The position numbers and the translations under genes were made by a program. Under the pieces are notes generated by a model. The model made no database searches. It worked only from the letters and a program-made list of their open reading frames with translations, and was not told where the DNA came from. A stretch of 20,044 bases of DNA. Source: Pseudomonadota bacterium (GTDB lineage: Bacteria > Pseudomonadota > Alphaproteobacteria > Rhizobiales > Rhizobiaceae). The DNA is taken from NCBI GenBank assembly GCA_023419995.1, contig JAEZXF010000246.1:1-20044 (forward strand). The letters run 5' to 3'. Positions 14,701 to 20,044 of this stretch are shown here, one piece after another; within the stretch, counting starts at the first letter, position 1; every line of letters starts with the position of its first letter.

Positions 14701-15660
14701 ATGTCCTTGCTCGATAACGGCATGACCCTGGTGGACCTGCGGGTGATCCTCGCTGTCGCGGAATGCGCGAGCTGCACCCGCGCGGCGCACAGGCTGGGGA
14801 TCTCGCAGCCCGCCGTCAGCCGGCGGATCGCCATGCTGGAGCGGCGGCTCGAGGTGCGGCTGTTCCGCCGCGAGGGCCAGAAGTTCATCCCCACCGAAGC
14901 CGGGCAGATATTCTGCGCCCACGCCACCGAGGTGCTCGACCGCGTGGAGGCGCTGGAGAACGAGACCATCGGCGTGGCCCACAAGCCCAAGGGATCGGTC
15001 GCGCTCGGCGTGCCGCCCTCGACCGGCGAGATGCTGCTGCGCCACATCCTGCCCGAGTACCGCAAGCTCTATCCGGACGTGAAGATCCGCGTCGAGCAGG
15101 GCTATGTCGGCGACATCTTCGAGATGCTGATGAGCAAGCAGATCGACCTCGCGCTGCTCAACGGCCGCTACAATCCCAACGACGTCCACACAGAGAAGAT
15201 CTACGACTACGATCTCGGCATCGTCTACCCGGGCGCCTGGAACCAGAACTCGCCGCGCGGCGGCGGCCGCTTTCCCGCCTCGCTCACCATGGCCGAGGTG
15301 GCGGAGCTGCCGCTGTTCCTGCCCAGCCCGAACCAGAGCCTGCGCCAGCTCATCGACGAGGCCTTCCAGAAGGCGGGGCGGCAGCCGAGGATAGAGGCGG
15401 AGATCAACAGCTTCCTGCTGCAGAAGTCGATGGTGCTGGCCGGCCACGGCGCCATGTTCATGACCACCGCCGCCATCCGCAAGATCGACCGCGACACGCT
15501 CGCCTACGTGCCCATCACGGATGCGAGCATCATCTACACGCTGCACCTCGCGGTTCGCCAGTTCGGCCAGCCGACCTTCGCCGCCCGCCTGCTGCTGGAG
15601 ATGGTGCGGAAGCAGAAGCCCCTGATCCGCGCCTATCTCGACGGCGAGATCGACACCTGA
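14701..15660 (+). CDS. LysR-family transcriptional regulator
   Basis: A 319-residue LysR-type regulator. The N-terminal winged helix-turn-helix is clear (residues 8-67: CTRAAHRLGISQPAVSRRI, then LEVRLFRREGQKFIPTEAG). The effector-binding domain runs from about residue 95 (GSVALGVPPSTGEMLL) to 300. It is divergent from the seven-gene leftward operon and lies directly before the rightward DUF35-thiolase operon. It is therefore the likely regulator of both arms, responding to the pathway substrate or a CoA intermediate; that is inference from position. ATG 14701 is used; ATG 14722 in the same frame is possible but has no better ribosome site. Family assignment is secure. Confidence 0.95.
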   Translation: MSLLDNGMTLVDLRVILAVAECASCTRAAHRLGISQPAVSRRIAMLERRLEVRLFRREGQKFIPTEAGQIFCAHATEVLDRVEALENETIGVAHKPKGSVALGVPPSTGEMLLRHILPEYRKLYPDVKIRVEQGYVGDIFEMLMSKQIDLALLNGRYNPNDVHTEKIYDYDLGIVYPGAWNQNSPRGGGRFPASLTMAEVAELPLFLPSPNQSLRQLIDEAFQKAGRQPRIEAEINSFLLQKSMVLAGHGAMFMTTAAIRKIDRDTLAYVPITDASIIYTLHLAVRQFGQPTFAARLLLEMVRKQKPLIRAYLDGEIDT

Positions 15661-15831
15661 TGGCGGCGGCGCCGGCAATCCGACCGGCACGCGCAGATAA
15701 ACGCACATCATGAACGATATAACCGCCGCTGCGTTCTGTTGCGCCGGGCTCTGACCTAGTGTGTCCCCCGATCCGTCCGGACCGCGCAGCCCGCCTGGGC
15801 CGCCCGGTCCGCGACCACCGGGAGGACAGCC
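15661..15831 (+). promoter_or_regulatory. Leader region of the DUF35-thiolase-SDR-racemase operon
   Basis: This 171-base gap holds the least GC-rich patch near 15697-15723, with TATAAC at 15718-15723 as a possible -10; no matching -35 is visible. A short GCCGG/CCGGC stem (15671-15688) follows the LysR stop. GGAGGA at 15821-15826 is the ribosome site of the next gene. Confidence 0.3.
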
Positions 15832-16269
15832 ATGAACCAGCACGACCCCGCGGCCGGGCAGGCCGCACCCGACCTGCAGCCGGGCCTGTACCGTCTCGTC
15901 GACGGGCGGCCCCGCCTCGTCGGCAACCGATGCAACGCCTGCGGGCGCATGCATTTTCCCCGCCACAGCTGGTGCGCAAAATGCTGCAGCGGCGACCTGA
16001 CCGACGTTCCGCTGGCGGAGCGCGGACGGATCGGCGCCTTCTCGTGGGTCGACCGCCAGCCCGCCGACGCCTTCGTCCAGGCGCCCTACATGCAGGCCGA
16101 GGTCGAGTATCCCGAGGGGGTCAGCGCCTTCTCGGTGATCGAGGCCGTGCCCGGCGACCTCGCGGCCGGCATGGCCGCCGAGGTCGTGCTGCGCACCTAC
16201 GAGACCCCGCAGGGCCTGCGCCGGGCCTTCGTCTTCCGCCCCGTCAGCGTGGAAAGGGAACAGCAGTGA
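15832..16269 (+). CDS. Zn-ribbon OB-fold protein (DUF35), thiolase partner
   Basis: A 145-residue protein with an N-terminal rubredoxin-like zinc ribbon (Cys34, Cys37, Cys48, Cys51, with an extra Cys52) followed by an OB fold from about residue 60. Such DUF35 proteins form complexes with SCP2-type thiolases, for example BbsA with BbsB in benzylsuccinate degradation and ChsH2 with Ltp2 in steroid side-chain degradation, where they complete the acyl-CoA binding site. The thiolase gene starts with GTG overlapping this TGA by 3 bases (GTGA), so subunits are probably made in a fixed ratio. A strong GGAGGA precedes the ATG. The family call is secure; its role as thiolase partner follows from neighbours and family precedent. 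Confidence 0.93.
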   Translation: MNQHDPAAGQAAPDLQPGLYRLVDGRPRLVGNRCNACGRMHFPRHSWCAKCCSGDLTDVPLAERGRIGAFSWVDRQPADAFVQAPYMQAEVEYPEGVSAFSVIEAVPGDLAAGMAAEVVLRTYETPQGLRRAFVFRPVSVEREQQ

Positions 16270-17432
16270 CACACGATGCCTATGTGACCGGAGTGGGCGT
16301 GCACAAGTTCGGCCGGTGGGCGGAGAAGTCCACGATCGAGCTGGCCGCCGTCGCCATCGAGGGCGCCCTGAAGGACGCCGGCATCTCCTTCGCCGACGTG
16401 CAGGGCGCCTATCTCGGCGCCGAATATTCGAGCTTCATCGACGGCCGGATGATCGTGCAGCATTTCGGCTGGACCGGCATCCCGATCAATCACTACCAGC
16501 AGGCGTGCGCCAGCGGCTCGGCCGCGTTCCGCGAAGCCTGCTACGCGGTCGCCTCGGGGCGGATCGACGTGGCGCTGGTCTGCGGCTACGAGAAGATGGC
16601 CGGCGGCCTGCTGAAGGGCGGCGACACCACGCGCGACCGCGAGTTCCACTTGCACGGCATGGGCATCGACGTGACGCCGGCGCGCATCGCCATGGCCATC
16701 CAGCGCCGGATGGAGACCTATGGCGACACCCCGGAGATGCTCGCCGTCGAGGCCGCCCAGTGCTACGAGTACGGCGCCCTCAACGAGGCCGGGCCGCAGC
16801 GTCCGCCGGCGACCGTCGAGGAGATCCTCGATTCGGGCGTCGTCTCCTCGCCCTTCACCCGCAAGATGTGCTGCAATTCGTCGGACGGCGCCGCTGCGGC
16901 GATCGTGATGAACCGTAAGGCGGCGGCCCGGTTCGGCTGCATGGACCGCGCCGTCAACGTGGCCGCCGCCGTGGCCGGCAGCCCGGATGCCGACGACCTC
17001 GTCGGCGGCCCCGGCCCGCACATCGGCGGCGACTTCCGCACCGGCGACCACACCCGGAAGGTGGCCGCCAGGGCCTACGAGATGGCCGGCGTCGGCCCGC
17101 AGGACATCGACCTGGTCCAGTGCCACGCGCCGTTCGCCGGCGGCGGGATGATCTGCGCCGAGGCGCTCGGCTTCTGCGAGCCCGGCGAGGGCGGCCGCTT
17201 CTTTCTCGAAGGCGACGCCCGCATCGACGGCAAGACCCCGATCAACACCGACGGCGGGCTGATCGCCCGCGGCCACCCGCTCGGCGCGACGGGCGTGGTC
17301 GAGGTCTACGAGCTGACCCGCCAGTTGCGCGGCGAAGGCGGCGCGCTGCAGGTGCCCGGCAATCCGCGCGTGGCCCTCGCCCACAACACGGGCCTCGGCT
17401 GCCTGAACGCCCATATCTTCATCCGCCCGTAA
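16266..17432 (+). CDS. SCP2-type thiolase (acetyl-CoA acyltransferase-like)
   Basis: A 388-residue thiolase-fold protein of the lipid-transfer/SCPx class. The nucleophile is Cys81 in QQACASGSAAF. The C-terminal half carries VQCHAPFAGGG where canonical thiolases have NEAFA, then GGLIARGHPLGATG with His337, and HNTGLGC with Cys379. Both cysteines and the His of a working thiolase are present, which favours thiolytic cleavage of a 3-oxoacyl-CoA over the retro-aldol reaction of some DUF35-paired relatives; this is inference. The start is GTG 16266, sharing bases with the TGA of the DUF35 gene. The SDR gene follows after 9 bases. It is the last chain-shortening step of the proposed pathway. Confidence 0.93.
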   Translation: MTHDAYVTGVGVHKFGRWAEKSTIELAAVAIEGALKDAGISFADVQGAYLGAEYSSFIDGRMIVQHFGWTGIPINHYQQACASGSAAFREACYAVASGRIDVALVCGYEKMAGGLLKGGDTTRDREFHLHGMGIDVTPARIAMAIQRRMETYGDTPEMLAVEAAQCYEYGALNEAGPQRPPATVEEILDSGVVSSPFTRKMCCNSSDGAAAAIVMNRKAAARFGCMDRAVNVAAAVAGSPDADDLVGGPGPHIGGDFRTGDHTRKVAARAYEMAGVGPQDIDLVQCHAPFAGGGMICAEALGFCEPGEGGRFFLEGDARIDGKTPINTDGGLIARGHPLGATGVVEVYELTRQLRGEGGALQVPGNPRVALAHNTGLGCLNAHIFIRP

Positions 17433-17441
17433 GAGGCCGCC

Positions 17442-18254
17442 ATGACAGCAGACTTCACCGGCCGCACGGCCCTGATCACCGGTGCCGGCCAGGGCGTGGG
17501 GCGCGGCATCGCGCTTCACCTCGCCGCCCACGGCTGCGCCGTCGCGGTCAACGACCTGTTCGCCGGGCGGGCGGACGCCGTCCTCGCCGAGATCGAGGCG
17601 GCGGGCGGCAGGGCGATCGCGGTCGCCGCCGACATCTGCGACCCGAAGGCCGTCTCCGCCATGTTCGCCCGCACGCGGGACGAGCTCGGCCCGGTGGGCA
17701 TCCTCGTCAACAATGCCGGCGTCCCGCCCGAGCTGAGGGCCGAGCAGAAGCCGCGGGCCCTGTTCTGGGAGAGCACCATCGAGGAGCAGATGGGCCAGAT
17801 CAACCTCAACGTGCACGGCGCCATGTTCTGCGCCCGCGAGGCGCTGGCGCACATGATGCCGCAGCGCTGGGGCAAGATCGTCAACATCCTCTCGGAGGCG
17901 GGCCGCGCCGGCGAGGCGCGCCTCGCCCTCTATTCGGCGGCGAAGTCGGCGATGCTGGGCTTCACCAAGTCGCTGGCGCTGGAACACGGCCGCGACGCGA
18001 TCAACGTCAACGCCGTGGCGCTCGGCGCGGTGTCCCACGAGGGCATCCGCTTCGGCCCGCTCGCGCCGGGAACCGACACGGCCAGCGACCCGATATGGCA
18101 GGCCATGGCGAAGAAATATCCCATGGCGCGCGGCCTCGGCCGGTTCGGCACGCCGGCGGATGTCGCCGCAGCCGTCGCCTTCCTCGCCTCGGACGACGCC
18201 GCCTTCGTCACCGGTCAGGTGCTGGGCGTCTCCGGCGGCTTCTACATGCCGTAG
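17442..18254 (+). CDS. Short-chain dehydrogenase/reductase (SDR)
   Basis: A 270-residue classical SDR that uses NAD(P)(H). Seen are the cofactor motif TGAGQGVG (residues 13-20), NNAG (90-93), and the catalytic Ser151, Tyr164 and Lys168 (YSAAK). Asp38 near the end of beta-2 (AVAVNDLF) suggests a preference for NAD over NADP. A 20-odd-residue insertion after NNAG and a long loop before the last helix (GPLAPGTDTASDP) are the variable substrate-binding parts. It lies 9 bases after the thiolase stop with gagg before the ATG, so it is in the same operon. The likely step is oxidation of a 3-hydroxyacyl-CoA to the 3-oxoacyl-CoA used by the thiolase. It ends in TAG. Confidence 0.93.
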   Translation: MTADFTGRTALITGAGQGVGRGIALHLAAHGCAVAVNDLFAGRADAVLAEIEAAGGRAIAVAADICDPKAVSAMFARTRDELGPVGILVNNAGVPPELRAEQKPRALFWESTIEEQMGQINLNVHGAMFCAREALAHMMPQRWGKIVNILSEAGRAGEARLALYSAAKSAMLGFTKSLALEHGRDAINVNAVALGAVSHEGIRFGPLAPGTDTASDPIWQAMAKKYPMARGLGRFGTPADVAAAVAFLASDDAAFVTGQVLGVSGGFYMP

Positions 18255-18284
18255 GCGGCGCCCGCCTTCCCCCGTCCCCGCCGC

Positions 18285-18288
18285 GGAG
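18285..18288 (+). promoter_or_regulatory. Ribosome binding site deciding the racemase-like gene start
   Basis: GGAG is 7 bases before ATG 18296 but only 1 base before ATG 18290. Spacing favours 18296, two codons downstream. Confidence 0.6.
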
Positions 18289-18295
18289 CATGCCG

Positions 18296-19438
18296 ATGCC
18301 GGGCCCCCTGCACGGTCTGAAGATCGTCGAAATCGTCGGCCTCGGGCCGGCCTCGTTCACGGCGATGATGCTCGCCGACATGGGCGCGGACGTCGTGCGC
18401 ATCGACCGCCGGCCGAAGCCCGGCGCGCCGACCCCCTACCCGGTGCTCGGCACCAGGTACGACGTCATGGCGCGCAACCGGCCCGCACTGACGCTCGACC
18501 TGAAGACGCCGCAGGGCGTCGGGGTCGCGCTCGACATGATAGCCGCCGCCGACGCGCTGCTGGAGGGGTTCCGTCCCGGCGTCATGGAGCGCCTCGGCCT
18601 CGGGCCGGACGCCTGCCTCGCGCGGAACCCGCGTCTGGTCTACACCCGCATCACCGGCTGGGGCCAGACCGGCCCGCTGGCGCAGGCGGCCGGCCACGAC
18701 ATCAACTACATCGCGCTGAGCGGCATGCTGGCGGCGATGGGAACGCCGGGCAGCCCGCCGCCCCCGCCGCTCAACCTCGTCGGCGACTTCGGCGGCGGCG
18801 GCATGCTCGCCGCGTTCGGCGTGCTGTGCGGGATCCTGCATGCGCGGCAGACCGGCGAAGGCCAGGTCGTCGACGCGGCGATGCTCGACGGCACCAACCT
18901 CATGGGCGCGATGATCTTCGGCCTGCGCTCGATGGGCGGCTGGAGCCTCGAGCGCGGCCGCAACTGGATCGACGGGGCCGCTCCCTACTATGGCTGCTAC
19001 GAATGCGCCGATGGCCGGTACATCGCCATCGGCCCGATCGAGCCGCATTTCTTCGCCGTGCTGGCCGAGACGGCGGGCCTCGATCCCGAGGCCTTCCGCG
19101 ATGTCGGCGAGGTCGACCTCTGGCCGGCGCTGCGCGAGGAGATGGCCCGCTGTTTCCGGATGCGGACCCGGGATGAATGGTGCGCCCTGCTGGAGCATAC
19201 CGACGCCTGCGTCTCGCCCGTCCTCGACGTCGACGAGGCGCCGGCTCACCCGCAGAACGCGGCGCGCGGCAACTTCGTCGAGGTCGACGGCGTGCTCCAT
19301 GCCGCGCCCGCGCCGCGCTTCTCCCGCACGCCGGGCGCGATACGCAGCGCGGAGCCGGGCGGCGGCGGCGACGTGCTGGCATCGTGGGGCTTTACGCCGG
19401 GCAGGATTGCGGCGCTGCGCGATTCAGGCGTGATCTGA
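18296..19438 (+). CDS. CaiB/BaiF (family III) protein, alpha-methylacyl-CoA racemase-like
   Basis: A 380-residue member of the family III CoA-transferase fold. It has the usual N-terminal GLKIVEI...MLADMGADVVRID segment, TLDLKTPQG, and FRPGVMERLGLG. Two residues point to alpha-methylacyl-CoA racemase (AMACR) rather than a CoA-transferase: His134 in GHDINYIALSG and Asp164 in LVGDFGGGGM, matching the His126/Asp156 pair of the M. tuberculosis racemase as I recall it. AMACR interconverts (R)- and (S)-2-methylacyl-CoA so that beta-oxidation can proceed. The gene is 41 bases after the SDR stop, last of the rightward operon. A CoA-transferase role cannot be ruled out by eye because the Asp is shared. 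The fold is certain and the racemase reading is probable. Confidence 0.88.
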   Translation: MPGPLHGLKIVEIVGLGPASFTAMMLADMGADVVRIDRRPKPGAPTPYPVLGTRYDVMARNRPALTLDLKTPQGVGVALDMIAAADALLEGFRPGVMERLGLGPDACLARNPRLVYTRITGWGQTGPLAQAAGHDINYIALSGMLAAMGTPGSPPPPPLNLVGDFGGGGMLAAFGVLCGILHARQTGEGQVVDAAMLDGTNLMGAMIFGLRSMGGWSLERGRNWIDGAAPYYGCYECADGRYIAIGPIEPHFFAVLAETAGLDPEAFRDVGEVDLWPALREEMARCFRMRTRDEWCALLEHTDACVSPVLDVDEAPAHPQNAARGNFVEVDGVLHAAPAPRFSRTPGAIRSAEPGGGGDVLASWGFTPGRIAALRDSGVI

Positions 19439-19457
19439 AGGCGGCGGAAAGGGACGC

Positions 19458-20044
19458 TCAGTCCCGCTCCAGCCCGGGCGCGTCGAAGGCGATGGCGGAC
19501 CACGCCCGCGCGATCTGCTGCGGACCGCCCTGCGGCGGCCATGTTCCGTTCGCGTAGTGCGCGGCGCGCAGGCTCAGCCGCTCCTCGAAGCTGTCGAACC
19601 CCCAGATATGGGTGATGCGCGGCGCGCCGTCGGTCGCGTAGAGGCAGGTCATCAGATGGCTGGTATAGCTGGCGGCCGGCTCGATCGCCCGCTCCCACAC
19701 CGCGATGGTCGCCGGCAGCCCGCCGGTGCGAAGCTCGTAGGTCCGGATCTCGTAGATCGCGGCCTTCCCCGCCTGCCTCAGCGGCGGCAGGAACGGAAAC
19801 TGGCGGCAGCTTTCCTGGCGATAGGCCGTCACTACCTCCGGCCCGCCGAAGGGAGCCGGCGCCGCGAGCGTGCGGGCGCGCTCGGCCGCGGCCTCCTCGG
19901 CACCGTCGAAGCCGCGCAGCAGGATCAGCCGCCCCAGCCGCCCGATGTCGGCGCGGAAGGCGGCGAGCAGCCGGCCGCGGGCGCCCGGGGCCCGCAGCCA
20001 GTCGCCGGCGCGCGCGGCGAGTTCGCCCGTCGCCAGCGGATGGC
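19458..20044 (-). CDS. NIPSNAP family protein, tandem domains (5' part beyond window)
   Basis: The frame is open from the TGA at 19458 to the right edge, giving at least 195 residues. The C-terminal domain is NIPSNAP-like (IYEIRTYELRTGG, ITHIWGFDSFEER, WPPQGGP). Upstream in the same frame is a second related segment ending LILLRGFDGAEEA... and QFPFLPPL, which looks like the end of another NIPSNAP/dimeric alpha-beta barrel unit. The GTG at 19832 is therefore internal, not the start. NIPSNAP proteins have no agreed biochemical role; in bacteria they often sit in catabolic clusters, where a monooxygenase-like or scavenging role has been guessed. It converges on the racemase-like gene with an 18-base gap and no clear terminator between. 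Confidence 0.85.
   Translation of the reverse strand, partial: HPLATGELAARAGDWLRAPGARGRLLAAFRADIGRLGRLILLRGFDGAEEAAAERARTLAAPAPFGGPEVVTAYRQESCRQFPFLPPLRQAGKAAIYEIRTYELRTGGLPATIAVWERAIEPAASYTSHLMTCLYATDGAPRITHIWGFDSFEERLSLRAAHYANGTWPPQGGPQQIARAWSAIAFDAPGLERD

Noticed and set aside
15671..15688. Terminator after the LysR gene (GCCGG/CCGGC stem)
   Set aside because: Only five pairs with an 8-base loop and no T-run; such stems are expected by chance in DNA this rich in G and C.
15710..15754. A 14-codon leader-like frame (MNDITAAAFCCAGL) before the DUF35 gene
   Set aside because: It has no ribosome site, no run of regulatory codons and no paired hairpins. It is probably chance.

Overview
The window is GC-rich chromosomal DNA from an alphaproteobacterium, most likely of the order Hyphomicrobiales (rhizobia/Brucella relatives). 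The reasons are gene content (accA, a YafK-type L,D-transpeptidase, TusA, a CobW GTPase and a DacF-type carboxypeptidase in a row), codon use strongly biased to G/C at third positions, and two intergenic palindromic elements that resemble the RIME / Bru-RS repeats of this group. The genus cannot be named from the sequence alone.

Region 1 (1-6350) looks like conserved backbone. It holds the 3' part of accA, an intergenic palindromic repeat, a lipoprotein L,D-transpeptidase, a TTG-started TusA-like protein, a second copy of the repeat, and a convergent pair of GTPase (CobW family, with a poly-His segment) and D-Ala-D-Ala carboxypeptidase. A divergent M20 amidohydrolase and tRNA-Arg(CCT) follow.

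Region 2 (6436-20044) is a catabolic gene cluster starting just past the tRNA. Seven genes read leftward from about 14488. They encode a fused Rossmann oxidoreductase / amidohydrolase, an acyl-CoA ligase, a three-part TRAP transporter (DctP, DctQ, DctM), an acyl-CoA dehydrogenase broken by one in-frame TAG, and a MaoC-type hydratase. A LysR regulator is divergent from them. A rightward set of four close-packed genes follows: a DUF35 Zn-ribbon/OB protein, an SCP2-type thiolase, a short-chain dehydrogenase and a family III CoA-transferase-fold protein with the His/Asp pair of alpha-methylacyl-CoA racemase. A tandem NIPSNAP-domain gene, convergent and cut by the window edge, closes the region.

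Read together, region 2 encodes uptake of a carboxylate (TRAP), activation to a CoA thioester (ligase), epimerisation (racemase-like), dehydrogenation (ACAD), hydration (MaoC), oxidation of the hydroxyl (SDR) and thiolysis (DUF35/thiolase). This set parallels branched-chain beta-oxidation (AMACR, oxidase, MFE-2 hydratase plus SDR, SCPx thiolase). It also overlaps the bbs pathway of benzylsuccinate degradation. The substrate is unknown. The most notable points are the two-domain fusion enzyme, the nonsense codon that should block the first oxidation step, and the substrate-orphan pathway itself. No CRISPR array, insertion sequence, integrase or rRNA was seen.
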